Under the pieces are notes generated by a model, which was not told where the DNA came from, did not search any database, and saw only the letters and a program-made list of their open reading frames with translations. This document shows, piece by piece, positions 1-7,721 of a DNA stretch of 64,000 nucleotides. Location of the stretch: NCBI RefSeq assembly GCF_014205215.1, contig NZ_JACHNC010000001.1, positions 2,919,001 through 2,983,000 on the forward strand. Direction: 5' to 3'. Each line of letters starts with the position of its first letter. Within the stretch, counting starts at the first letter, position 1. Position numbers and translations under genes: made by a program. This stretch comes from Actinoplanes lobatus. Its GTDB lineage: Bacteria; Actinomycetota; Actinomycetes; Mycobacteriales; Micromonosporaceae.

Positions 1-314
1 GGACCCCGCTTCTCGGACACCGGCTCTTCACCGAGCCCGAGCGGCTGACCTCCTCCGGGAACCCGCGGTCCCCCGAGTCGCTGGCCGCCCGGTTCGCGGC
101 CAAGGAGGCCGTCGCCAAGGCGCTCGGGGCGCCGGCCGGCCTGCGCTGGCACGACTGCGAGATCGTCACCGATCCGGACGGGCGGCCGTGGTTGACCGTC
201 TCCGGTACGGTCGCCGCCGCGGCGACCGAGCGGGGCATCGCCCGATGGCACCTGTCGCTGTCACACGACGGCGGCATCGCGTCCGCGATGGTGGTGGCCG
301 AAGCCGGAGCTTGA
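1..314 (+). CDS. acpS: Holo-[acyl-carrier-protein] synthase AcpS, 5' end outside the window
   Basis: Transfers the phosphopantetheine arm of coenzyme A onto apo-acyl carrier protein, activating fatty acid synthesis. Only the last ~103 codons are present, in the frame ending with TGA at 312-314. The segment [12 protein letters not shown] carries the family's metal-binding glutamate, and [18 protein letters not shown] is the typical C-terminal strand and helix. AcpS is usually 120-130 residues, so roughly 20 codons are missing. nnr follows after 12 nt, an arrangement common in actinobacteria. The family identification is firm from these two motifs. Confidence 0.92.
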   Translation, partial: TPLLGHRLFTEPERLTSSGNPRSPESLAARFAAKEAVAKALGAPAGLRWHDCEIVTDPDGRPWLTVSGTVAAAATERGIARWHLSLSHDGGIASAMVVAEAGA

Positions 315-326
315 TCAGGAGGACAC

Positions 327-1778
327 ATGCGGCAGGCATGGCGGGTGACCGATGTGCGGGCGGCCGAGAAGACGCTGATGGCGACGCTGCCCGAGGGCAC
401 GTTGATGCAGCGGGCGGCGGCCGGGCTGGCCCGGCGGTGCGCCCTCCTGCTGGAGGAGACCGGCGGGGTCTACGGCGCCCGGGTGCTGCTGCTGGTCGGC
501 AGCGGCGACAACGGCGGGGACGCTCTCTACGCCGGCGCCGTCCTGGCCCGGCGCGGCGCCCAGGTCCGTGCGCTGCTGCTCACCCCGGAGCGGGTGCATC
601 TGGCCGGGCTGACCGCGCTGCGCCAGGCCGGTGGGTTCACCACCCGTGACCTGCCCACCCGTGCCGACCTGATCCTGGACGGCATCGTCGGGATCGGGTC
701 GAGAGGCGGTCTGCGTTCCCAGGCCGCGGCGATCGCGCGCGGCCTCGGAGCGCTTCGCGGGCGTACGGGCGACCGCGCGCTCGTGGTGGCGGTGGACGTG
801 CCGAGCGGGGTGGCCGTGGACACCGGCGACGTGCCCGGCGAAGCGGTGACCGCCGACGTCACGGTCACCTTCGGGTGCCTCAAACCGGCCCACGTGCTCG
901 GCCCGGCCGCGATCCGCTGCGGTCACGTGGATCTCGTGGACATCGGCCTCGGCCCGGTTCTGCAGGCCGACCCGGCGGTCCGGGTGCCGGAGGCCGCCGA
1001 CATCGCCGCCTGGTGGCCCGGCTCCGGCCCGGCCTCGGACAAGTACACCCGTGGCGTGGTGGGCCTGGCGACCGGCTCGGTCAAGTACCCGGGCGCGGCT
1101 CTGCTCTCCACGGCGGGCGCCCTGGCCGGCCCGACCGGGATGGTGCGGTACGCGGGCTCCGCCTACTACGACGTGGTCCGCGCACACCCGACGGTGGTCG
1201 CCTCCCGCAAGGTGGCCGACGCGGGCCGGGTGCAGGCGTGGGTCTGCGGCTCGGGGCTGGGCACCGGCGACGAGGCGCGTACCGAACTGCGCAGTGTGCT
1301 GGCCACCCCGCTGCCGGTGCTGCTCGACGCGGACGCGATCACCCTGTTGGTCGGGGGCGAGCACGCCGAGGACCTGCGCCGGGACGCCCCGCTGGTGATC
1401 ACCCCGCACGACGGCGAGTTCAAGCGGCTGGCCGGGGAGGCGCCCGGCGCGGACCGGGCCGGGGCGGCCGCCCGGCTGGCCGCGTGGACCAATGCCGTGG
1501 TGCTGCTCAAGGGCGACCGGACGATCGTCGCCACCCCGGCGGGGGAGATCTGGGCGAATCCCACCGGCAGCCCGGCGCTGGCCACCGCCGGCACCGGGGA
1601 CGTGCTGGCGGGGCTGCTCGGTTCGCTGCTGGCGGCCGGTCTGCCGGCGGTCCGGGCCGCGGTCATGGCGGCCTACGTGCACGGCCTCGCCGGGCGCCGG
1701 GCCGCCGAGGACGGACCCGTCACGGCCTCGGACGTGGCGTCCGCCCTGCGGCCGGTTCTCGTCGATCTCCTGGGCTGA
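327..1778 (+). CDS. nnr: Bifunctional NAD(P)H-hydrate epimerase / ADP-dependent NAD(P)H-hydrate dehydratase
   Basis: Repairs hydrated, damaged NADH and NADPH: the N-terminal half epimerises R- and S-hydrates and the C-terminal half dehydrates the S form using ADP. The 483 residues match the usual fused length. The epimerase part shows VGSGDNGGDAL near residue 57. The dehydratase part shows ITPHDGEFKRL (~355) and, near the end, NPTGSPALATAGTGDVLAG, the ribokinase-like nucleotide-binding loop. AGGAGG lies just upstream of the ATG. It sits between acpS and alr, as in other actinobacteria. A -10-like box for alr begins only 27 nt after its stop. Confidence 0.95.
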   Translation: MRQAWRVTDVRAAEKTLMATLPEGTLMQRAAAGLARRCALLLEETGGVYGARVLLLVGSGDNGGDALYAGAVLARRGAQVRALLLTPERVHLAGLTALRQAGGFTTRDLPTRADLILDGIVGIGSRGGLRSQAAAIARGLGALRGRTGDRALVVAVDVPSGVAVDTGDVPGEAVTADVTVTFGCLKPAHVLGPAAIRCGHVDLVDIGLGPVLQADPAVRVPEAADIAAWWPGSGPASDKYTRGVVGLATGSVKYPGAALLSTAGALAGPTGMVRYAGSAYYDVVRAHPTVVASRKVADAGRVQAWVCGSGLGTGDEARTELRSVLATPLPVLLDADAITLLVGGEHAEDLRRDAPLVITPHDGEFKRLAGEAPGADRAGAAARLAAWTNAVVLLKGDRTIVATPAGEIWANPTGSPALATAGTGDVLAGLLGSLLAAGLPAVRAAVMAAYVHGLAGRRAAEDGPVTASDVASALRPVLVDLLG

Positions 1779-1804
1779 CCGCAGGAAACTGTCATACGCC
1801 TCAG

Positions 1805-1810
1805 TAGGGT
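1805..1810 (+). promoter_or_regulatory. -10-like box TAGGGT before alr
   Basis: TAGGGT lies 7 nt before the ATG at 1818. No Shine-Dalgarno sequence precedes that ATG. The spacing predicts a transcript starting at or next to the start codon (leaderless). This favours ATG 1818 over the in-frame GTG at 1809, which overlaps the box. No convincing -35 is visible. Confidence 0.45.
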
Positions 1811-1817
1811 GGATGAC

Positions 1818-2939
1818 ATGTGGCAGGCCGAAGTCCGCGTCGATCTGGACGCGATCCGGGACAATGTCGCGTCGCTGTGCGCGCGCACCTCCGCCGAGGT
1901 GCTGGTGGCGGTCAAGGCGGACGGCTACGGGCACGGCATGGTGCCGGCCGCCCGGGCCGCGCTCGCCGGCGGCGCCACCTGGCTCGGTGTCGCCACCCTC
2001 GACGAGGCGCTGACGTTGCGCCGGGCGGGCGTCGAGACGCCCGTCCTGGCCTGGCTGCTCACCCCCGGGCTCGACCTGCACGAGGGGGTCGGGGCCGGGG
2101 TCGACCTGAGCGCCGCGACCACGGCCATGCTCGGCGAGCTGGTGGCCGCCGCCCGCCGGGCCGGCCGCCCGGCCCGGGTGCACCTCAAACTCGACACCGG
2201 CCTGGCCCGGGGCGGCGCGGTTCCCGCCGAGTGGGCGGCGCTGTTCGAGGCGGCCGCCAAGGCACAGGCCGGTGGCGACATCGAGGCGGTCGGGGTGTGG
2301 AGCCACCTCGCCTGTGCCGACGAGCCCGGCCACGAGTCGGTCGACCGGCAGCTCGCCGCCTTCCGCGACGGCCTGGCCCTGGCCGAGACCTTCGGGATCA
2401 GCCCCCGCTACCGGCACATCGCCAACTCGGCCGGCACGCTGACCCGGCCGGACGCGCACTTCGACCTGGTCCGGGTCGGGATCGCGGCGTACGGTCTGTC
2501 GCCCGTCGCCGGGAAGACGTACGGTCTGCGTCCCGCCATGACGGCCCGTGCCCGGGTGATGCTGACCAAGCGGGTGCCGGCCGGTCAGGGCGTGTCGTAC
2601 GGGCTGACCTACACGACGTCCCGGGAGACCACCCTGGCCGTGGTCCCGCTGGGCTACGGCGACGGGGTGCCCCGCCACGCGTCCAGCTCCGGCCCGGTCC
2701 GGGTGGGCGGCGTCACAGCACGGATCGCCGGGCGGGTCTGCATGGATCAGGTGGTGGTGGACGTGGGCGATGAGCCGGTGGCCGCCGGTGACGTGGCGGT
2801 CCTGTTCGGGCCGGGCGACGACGGCGAGCCGACGGCCGACGACTGGGCCGCCGCGACCGGCACGATCAACTACGAGATCGTCACCCGGTTCGGCAGCAGC
2901 CGGATCCCACGGCACTACGACGGGGAGGTCGCTCCGTGA
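1818..2939 (+). CDS. alr: Alanine racemase
   Basis: Pyridoxal-phosphate enzyme that interconverts L- and D-alanine, supplying D-alanine for peptidoglycan in the cytoplasm. The N-terminal barrel begins with VLVAVKADGYGHG, whose lysine (residue 33 from ATG 1818) forms the Schiff base with PLP. The second catalytic residue is Y261 in VSYGLTYTT, and RVCMDQVVVDVG is the conserved C-terminal-domain motif. The 373 residues fit the family. Start ATG 1818 is preferred; GTG 1809 would add three residues. Its TGA overlaps the next gene's GTG by 4 nt, so the hydrolase is probably translationally coupled. Confidence 0.95.
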   Translation: MWQAEVRVDLDAIRDNVASLCARTSAEVLVAVKADGYGHGMVPAARAALAGGATWLGVATLDEALTLRRAGVETPVLAWLLTPGLDLHEGVGAGVDLSAATTAMLGELVAAARRAGRPARVHLKLDTGLARGGAVPAEWAALFEAAAKAQAGGDIEAVGVWSHLACADEPGHESVDRQLAAFRDGLALAETFGISPRYRHIANSAGTLTRPDAHFDLVRVGIAAYGLSPVAGKTYGLRPAMTARARVMLTKRVPAGQGVSYGLTYTTSRETTLAVVPLGYGDGVPRHASSSGPVRVGGVTARIAGRVCMDQVVVDVGDEPVAAGDVAVLFGPGDDGEPTADDWAAATGTINYEIVTRFGSSRIPRHYDGEVAP

Positions 2940-4003
2940 AGCGGTCGAAGGTCGCCAAACGGGCGGGCATATTCGGGGCCGCGGTCGGTGTGGCCGCGGC
3001 CGGTCTGGCCACGGCCTTCGCTGTGGAGCGGGCGCTGGTGCGGCGGTCGGTCAACGCGCCCGGCGACCCCTATGTCGACGAGCCGTTCGGTGACCAGCCG
3101 CACGACCGGTCACTGACGGTCACCGCGGCCGACGGCACCGACCTGCACGTGGAGATCATCGAGCCGGCGGGCGCGAGGACCGAGCCGACGATCGTCTTCG
3201 TCCACGGGTTCGCGCTGGACATGGGCACCTTCTACTTCCAGCGCAAGGAGCTGGCCGTGCGCGGCACGCACCGGCTGGTCTTCTACGACCAGCCCGGCCA
3301 CGGCCGGTCCAGCAAACTCAAATCGGGGACGTACGATCTGGCCGCCCTGGGGCGCTCGCTGGCCGCGGTGCTGGAGGCGACCGTGCCCGAGGGGCAGATC
3401 ATCCTGGTCGGCCACTCGATGGGCGGGATGACCATCATGGCGTTCGCCGAGCAGTTCCCGGCCTGGTTCGGCAACCGGGTCACCGGCGTGGTGCTGATCT
3501 CCACCTCGGCCGGCCTGTTCGACAAGGCCAAGCTCGGCATCACCAACGTGGTGGCCCGGGTCAGCGCCCCGTTCTTCCCGCTGTGGGACAAGGCGGCCCA
3601 GCTCGGCGGCGGCACCATCGACCGGGCCAGGGTGGCCTCCTCCGACCTGGCCTGGCTGCTCACCCGGCGGTACGGGTTCGGTGAGACCAGGCCCAGCCCG
3701 TCGCTGGTCACCTTCGTCGAGAGCATGAATTCGAAGACGTCGGTGGAGACGCTCACCAAATACCTGCAGACTCTCTACACGCACAACCGGATCCCGGCGC
3801 TGTCCGCGTTGCGCGGCGTCCCGGTGCTGGTCGTGGTGGGGGACCGGGACTATCTGACCCCGGTCACCCACTCCGAGGAGATCATCGAGAACCTGCCCGA
3901 GGCCGAGCTGCTCACCATCGAGAACAGCGGCCATGTGGTGATGCTGGAGAAGGCCGACCAGGTCAACGCCGCGCTGATCCCGTTCCTGGAGAAACTCACG
4001 TGA
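2936..4003 (+). CDS. Alpha/beta hydrolase with N-terminal membrane anchor
   Basis: A serine hydrolase of unknown substrate. Residues ~8-28 form a hydrophobic stretch (IFGAAVGVAAAGLATAF) that could be an uncleaved anchor. The fold is shown by FVHGFALDMGTF (oxyanion strand), the nucleophile elbow GHSMGG, the acid in VVGDRDYLTP and the histidine in NSGHVVMLE. The 355 residues are typical. It lies between alr and tsaE with 4-nt GTGA overlaps on both sides, placing it inside a cotranscribed unit that mixes cell-wall and tRNA-modification genes. Function beyond hydrolase cannot be told from sequence. Confidence 0.85.
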   Translation: MKRSKVAKRAGIFGAAVGVAAAGLATAFAVERALVRRSVNAPGDPYVDEPFGDQPHDRSLTVTAADGTDLHVEIIEPAGARTEPTIVFVHGFALDMGTFYFQRKELAVRGTHRLVFYDQPGHGRSSKLKSGTYDLAALGRSLAAVLEATVPEGQIILVGHSMGGMTIMAFAEQFPAWFGNRVTGVVLISTSAGLFDKAKLGITNVVARVSAPFFPLWDKAAQLGGGTIDRARVASSDLAWLLTRRYGFGETRPSPSLVTFVESMNSKTSVETLTKYLQTLYTHNRIPALSALRGVPVLVVVGDRDYLTPVTHSEEIIENLPEAELLTIENSGHVVMLEKADQVNAALIPFLEKLT

Positions 4004-4449
4004 AGCTGAAGACGGTCGACGACACCCGTGCGTTCGGGCGGCGGCTGGCCGGCCTGCTGCGGCCCGGTGACCTGGTGCTGCTTACCGGCCCGCTGGGCGC
4101 CGGTAAGACGGCCCTGGCCCAGGGGATCGGCGCCGGCCTGGGCGTGGAGGGGCCGATCACCTCGCCGACGTTCGTGATCGCGCGGGTGCATCGTGGCCCG
4201 GTGCCGCTGGTGCACGCCGACGCGTACCGGCTGGGCGACCGGCCGGACCCGCGCGCCGAGATCGACGACCTCGACCTGGACGCCTCGGCCGACGACGCGG
4301 TGACCGTCGTCGAGTGGGGCGTCGGCCTGGTGGAACAGCTCAACGACGAATACCTGCAGGTCCGTCTGGACCGGATGGACGACGACACCCGCATTGTCGA
4401 GTTGTCGCCGCACGGCGGCGACTGGGCACACCGACTGGAGAGCATGTGA
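4000..4449 (+). CDS. tsaE: tRNA N6-adenosine threonylcarbamoyltransferase complex ATPase TsaE
   Basis: P-loop ATPase needed, with TsaB and TsaD, for the t6A modification at position 37 of ANN-decoding tRNAs. The P-loop is GPLGAGKTALAQG near residue 30, followed by ITSPTFVIARVH and the acidic HADAYRL region typical of TsaE. At 149 residues it has normal length. GTG at 4000 overlaps the hydrolase stop (GTGA), and its own TGA overlaps the GTG of ung. The family is unmistakable, and partners tsaB and tsaD lie just downstream. Confidence 0.94.
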   Translation: MKLKTVDDTRAFGRRLAGLLRPGDLVLLTGPLGAGKTALAQGIGAGLGVEGPITSPTFVIARVHRGPVPLVHADAYRLGDRPDPRAEIDDLDLDASADDAVTVVEWGVGLVEQLNDEYLQVRLDRMDDDTRIVELSPHGGDWAHRLESM

Positions 4450-5129
4450 ACCTGACCGAGCTGCTGCCCGCCGAGTGGCGTGCCGAGCTGACCCCCCACC
4501 TCGACGACGCCGCGACCACCGCTCTGGGGCAGTGGGTGGCGGAGGAGTATGCGACGCAGACCGTCTACCCACCGGTGGAGGACCTGTTCGCGGCGTACCG
4601 GCTGTGTCCCCCGGAGCAGACCCGGGTGCTGATCCTGGGCCAGGATCCCTACCACGGGCCCGGGCAGGCGCACGGTCTCAGCTTCAGCGTGCGTGACGGG
4701 GTCCGCCGGCCGCCGTCGCTGAGCAACATCTTCAAGGAGCTCAACGAGGACCTCAACGTGCCCAAGCCGGCGGGCGGCGACCTGACCGGGTGGGCCCGGC
4801 AGGGTGTGCTGCTGCTCAACGCGGTTCTGACGGTCCGGGCGGGCAAGGCCGGATCGCACGGCAACAAGGGCTGGGAGGCGTTCACCGACGCCACCATCAA
4901 GGCCCTCGACGAGCGTGACGAGCGGATCATCTTCATGCTCTGGGGCAGCTATGCGAAGAAGAAGGCGGCGCTGGTCACCAACCCGGTGCACGCGATCCTG
5001 GAAGCCGGCCACCCGAGCCCGCTGAACCGGGTCGGGTTCCTCGGCAGCCGTCCGTTCAGCGCGGCCAACAAGGCGCTGGCCGACGGCGGACGGCCGGTCA
5101 TCGACTGGGACCCGCGGGCCACCGTCTAG
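4446..5129 (+). CDS. ung: Uracil-DNA glycosylase, family 1
   Basis: Removes uracil from DNA to start base-excision repair. The 227 residues show the catalytic water-activating loop GQDPYHGPGQAHG (D67) and the HPSPL loop (H189) that inserts into DNA, then LGSRPFSAANKAL. GTG at 4446 is the chosen start because VNLTELLPAEWR is the usual family N terminus and the codon overlaps the tsaE stop (ATGTGA). The gene sits between tsaE and tsaB, so a repair enzyme is embedded in the t6A gene chain. It ends with TAG at 5127-5129, inside the -10-like box of tsaB. Confidence 0.95.
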   Translation: MNLTELLPAEWRAELTPHLDDAATTALGQWVAEEYATQTVYPPVEDLFAAYRLCPPEQTRVLILGQDPYHGPGQAHGLSFSVRDGVRRPPSLSNIFKELNEDLNVPKPAGGDLTGWARQGVLLLNAVLTVRAGKAGSHGNKGWEAFTDATIKALDERDERIIFMLWGSYAKKKAALVTNPVHAILEAGHPSPLNRVGFLGSRPFSAANKALADGGRPVIDWDPRATV

Positions 5130-5132
5130 GGT
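5127..5132 (+). promoter_or_regulatory. -10-like box TAGGGT before tsaB
   Basis: TAGGGT overlaps the ung stop codon and is separated by 6 nt (CACCCT) from the GTG start of tsaB. There is no Shine-Dalgarno sequence. The pattern matches the alr and purN starts in this window and suggests a leaderless tsaB transcript in addition to read-through from upstream. Confidence 0.45.
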
Positions 5133-5138
5133 CACCCT

Positions 5139-5882
5139 GTGCTGGTACTGGCTCTGGACACCGCAACCCCCGCCTCGACGGCCGCGCTCGTCGAGGTGAC
5201 CGTGGACGGTCTGACCGGGGTGGCGGAGCGGCGCACCGTCGATCCGCGCGCCCACGGGGAGCGGCTCGCCCCGGAGATCGCCGCCGTGCTCGCCGACGCC
5301 GGGCTCCGGCCGCGGGATGTCACCGCGATCGTGGCCGGTGTCGGGCCGGGGCCCTTCACCGGGCTGCGCGTCGGGCTGGCCACGGCGGCGAGCATGGGGC
5401 AGGCGCTGGGCATCCCGACGTACGCGGTGTGCTCGCTGGACGCCCTGGGGCGCTCGGCCGGACCCGGCCGGGTGCTGATCGCCACCGACGCCCGGCGCCG
5501 CGAGGTGTATTTCGCGACGTACGCGGACGGTGAGCGGGTGACCGGGCCGGAGGTGGCCAAGCCGGCCGACGTGGCCGCCCTGGTGCACGGCGCCACCGGT
5601 GGCTCGCTGCCGGCCGGGGTGCTGGTCGGCGCCGAGGAGGCGGGCGGCGGCACGTCGATGGCCGGGCTGGTCGACCGGGCGGCCGGTGAGGGCGCCCTGA
5701 AGTACGGGGACGTGTTCGGCGTGCCGGTCGAGGAGCACCTGCTCTACCCGCCGGGGGCGGCGCTGGTCGCGCTCGCGGCCGAGCGGATCCGGGCGGGCGC
5801 GCCGGGCGAGGCGCTGACGCCGCTCTACCTGCGCCGGCCGGACGCGGTGGAGCCGAGCGCCCGCAAGGCGGTGCTCACCTGA
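5139..5882 (+). CDS. tsaB: tRNA threonylcarbamoyladenosine biosynthesis protein TsaB
   Basis: ASKHA-fold paralogue of TsaD that dimerises with it in the t6A-synthesis complex. The N terminus LVLALDTATPASTAALVE and the segment GVGPGPFTGLRVGLATA around residue 67 are diagnostic. The 247 residues fit the family. GTG at 5139 is the start; no upstream in-frame codon fits better. The stop TGA shares one base with the rimI ATG (TGATG), a coupling typical of the tsaB-rimI-tsaD cluster. Confidence 0.93.
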   Translation: MLVLALDTATPASTAALVEVTVDGLTGVAERRTVDPRAHGERLAPEIAAVLADAGLRPRDVTAIVAGVGPGPFTGLRVGLATAASMGQALGIPTYAVCSLDALGRSAGPGRVLIATDARRREVYFATYADGERVTGPEVAKPADVAALVHGATGGSLPAGVLVGAEEAGGGTSMAGLVDRAAGEGALKYGDVFGVPVEEHLLYPPGAALVALAAERIRAGAPGEALTPLYLRRPDAVEPSARKAVLT

Positions 5883-6370
5883 TGAGCGCCGACCTTCCGG
5901 TGGCCGGCCAGGTGAAGACGGGCGCGGACCATGTGATCGAGCGCTTCCGCTGGTGGCACATCGACGAGGTGATGCCGATCGAGGAGGACCTCTTCGGCCC
6001 GGAGAAGTGGTCTCCCGCCATGTTCTGGAACGAGCTGGCCACCCGCCAGTTCTACCTGGTCGCCACGGAGGCGGACGGTGCGGTGGCCGGCTATGCCGGA
6101 CTGTCCGTCGTGGACGAGCACGAGTCCTGGGTGCAGAACATCGCGGTCCGCCGGGACGCGCAACGGCGGGGCATCGGCCGCGGGTTGCTGGAGGCGCTGC
6201 TCGCCGAGGCGGCCCGGCGCGGGGCCCGCAAGACGCTGCTCGAGGTGGCCGTGGACAACGCGGCCGCGCAGCGGCTCTACGCCGAGTACGACTTCGAGCC
6301 CGTCGGGATCCGGCGCGGCTACTACCAACCCAGCAACACGGACGCCCTGGTGATGATGCGCGATGCGTGA
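5882..6370 (+). CDS. rimI: Ribosomal-protein-alanine N-acetyltransferase RimI (GNAT)
   Basis: Acetyl-CoA-dependent N-acetyltransferase of the GNAT fold; in E. coli RimI modifies the N terminus of ribosomal protein S18. The acetyl-CoA-binding motif A is [20 protein letters not shown] (about residues 87-106). Later comes the [23 protein letters not shown] helix-strand segment, interrupted here by the usual family variation. The 162 residues match. The first ~18 residues precede the core and are variable. Neighbours tsaB and tsaD support RimI rather than an unrelated GNAT, although the actual protein substrate cannot be read from sequence. Confidence 0.88.
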   Translation: MSADLPVAGQVKTGADHVIERFRWWHIDEVMPIEEDLFGPEKWSPAMFWNELATRQFYLVATEADGAVAGYAGLSVVDEHESWVQNIAVRRDAQRRGIGRGLLEALLAEAARRGARKTLLEVAVDNAAAQRLYAEYDFEPVGIRRGYYQPSNTDALVMMRDA

Positions 6371-7415
6371 CGAACCCCTGGTCCTCGGGATCGAGACCTC
6401 CTGCGACGAGACGGGTGTCGGCATCGTGCGCGGGCACACCCTGCTCGCCGACGCGCTGGCCTCCAGCGTGGACCAGCATGCCCGCTTCGGTGGGGTGGTG
6501 CCGGAGGTGGCCAGCCGGGCGCACCTGGAGGCGCTGGTCCCGACCATGCAGCGGGCCCTCGACGAGGCCGGGGTGACCCTCGCCGACATCGACGCGATCG
6601 CCGTCACCAGCGGCCCCGGCCTGGCCGGCGCGCTGCTGGTCGGGGTGGCCGCGGCGAAGGGGTACGCGCTCGCCGCCGAGAAGCCGATCTACGGCGTGAA
6701 CCACCTGGCCGCGCACGTGGCGGTGGACACCCTGGAGCACGGCCCGCTGCCCGAGCCGGCGGTGGCGATGCTGGTGTCCGGCGGCCACTCCTCGCTGCTG
6801 CTGGTCGACGACCTGACCGCGGGCGTGACGCCGCTCGGGGCGACCATCGACGACGCGGCGGGGGAGGCCTTCGACAAGGTGGCCCGGCTGCTGGGCCTGG
6901 GCTTCCCGGGCGGGCCGATCATCGACCGGGCGGCCCGCGAGGGCGATCCGGCGTCGATCGCGTTCCCGCGGGGGCTGACCGCCGCGAAGGATCTGGCGGC
7001 GCACCGGTTCGACTTCTCCTTCTCCGGGCTCAAGACGGCCGTGGCACGCTGGGTGGAGAGCCGGGAGCGGGCCGGTGAGCCGGTGCCGGTGGCGGACGTC
7101 TCGGCGAGCTTCCAGGAGGCGGTCTGTGACGTGCTCACCGCCAAGGCGATCGACGCCTGCCGGGCCAACGGGGTGGGCACCCTGGTCATCGGCGGTGGGG
7201 TGGCGGCCAATTCGCGACTGCGCGTGCTCGCTGAGGAACGCGCCGCGAAGCACGGGATCGCGGTCCGCGTACCCCGTCCGGGTTTGTGCACCGACAACGG
7301 CGCGATGGTCGCGGCACTCGGCTCGCATCTGGTGATGGCCGGCGTCGCCCCGAGCCGCCTGGACCTGCCCGCGGATTCCGCGATGAGTTTGACCGCGGTG
7401 AGTGTGCCGGGGTAG
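6363..7415 (+). CDS. tsaD: tRNA N6-adenosine threonylcarbamoyltransferase TsaD
   Basis: Catalytic subunit that transfers the threonylcarbamoyl group to A37 of tRNA. The start [13 protein letters not shown] is the hallmark N terminus. The HLAAH pair (near residue 114) binds the metal. [23 protein letters not shown] and [13 protein letters not shown] are the ASKHA motifs, and CTDNGAMVA is the second metal-binding site. The 350 residues are normal. The ATG overlaps rimI by 8 nt. It closes the tsaE-ung-tsaB-rimI-tsaD chain, so most of the t6A machinery is in one unit. Confidence 0.96.
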   Translation: MRDEPLVLGIETSCDETGVGIVRGHTLLADALASSVDQHARFGGVVPEVASRAHLEALVPTMQRALDEAGVTLADIDAIAVTSGPGLAGALLVGVAAAKGYALAAEKPIYGVNHLAAHVAVDTLEHGPLPEPAVAMLVSGGHSSLLLVDDLTAGVTPLGATIDDAAGEAFDKVARLLGLGFPGGPIIDRAAREGDPASIAFPRGLTAAKDLAAHRFDFSFSGLKTAVARWVESRERAGEPVPVADVSASFQEAVCDVLTAKAIDACRANGVGTLVIGGGVAANSRLRVLAEERAAKHGIAVRVPRPGLCTDNGAMVAALGSHLVMAGVAPSRLDLPADSAMSLTAVSVPG

Positions 7416-7424
7416 GAAGCGTTC

Positions 7425-7679
7425 ATGATCGCGCGGATGTGGGAGGTGCGGGCCTCGCGTAGTGGCTTCGACGAGCTGCTGGCCTGGGTCTGCGACACGG
7501 CGGTGCCTGCTCTGGAGGTACTGCCACAACATGTGTCGAGTGACGTCTATTCGTCCACCGATCATCGCATCGTCGTCATCACCAAATGGCGCAATACCCC
7601 GGAGAGCCTGCTGACGCCGCCGGAGAAGCTGGTGGCGCGCGCTCCGCACGTCTGGGATTTCACTCCCGTCGATCGCTGA
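7425..7679 (+). CDS. Small hypothetical protein, possible dimeric alpha/beta-barrel (ABM-like)
   Basis: An 84-residue protein beginning MIARMWEVRAS, with DHRIVVITKWR in the middle and a C-terminal HVWDFTPVDR. The two short strands flanking a helix and the tryptophans resemble the antibiotic-biosynthesis-monooxygenase-like dimeric barrel fold, but no catalytic motif can be assigned. TAGGAA, the tsaD stop context, lies 6 nt before the ATG. It may act as Shine-Dalgarno (AGGAAG) or as a -10 box. It directly follows tsaD and precedes the ABC exporter pair. The function is not recognisable. Confidence 0.65.
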   Translation: MIARMWEVRASRSGFDELLAWVCDTAVPALEVLPQHVSSDVYSSTDHRIVVITKWRNTPESLLTPPEKLVARAPHVWDFTPVDR

Positions 7680-7721
7680 CCCTCGCCGTCGGCGCGTCGC
7701 GGCCCTTACCGTCGGGTCCTG

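Noticed and set aside
315..2915. An 866-codon minus-strand frame opposite nnr and alr
   Set aside because: Shadow of two clear genes in high-GC sequence. No start context and no conserved motif.
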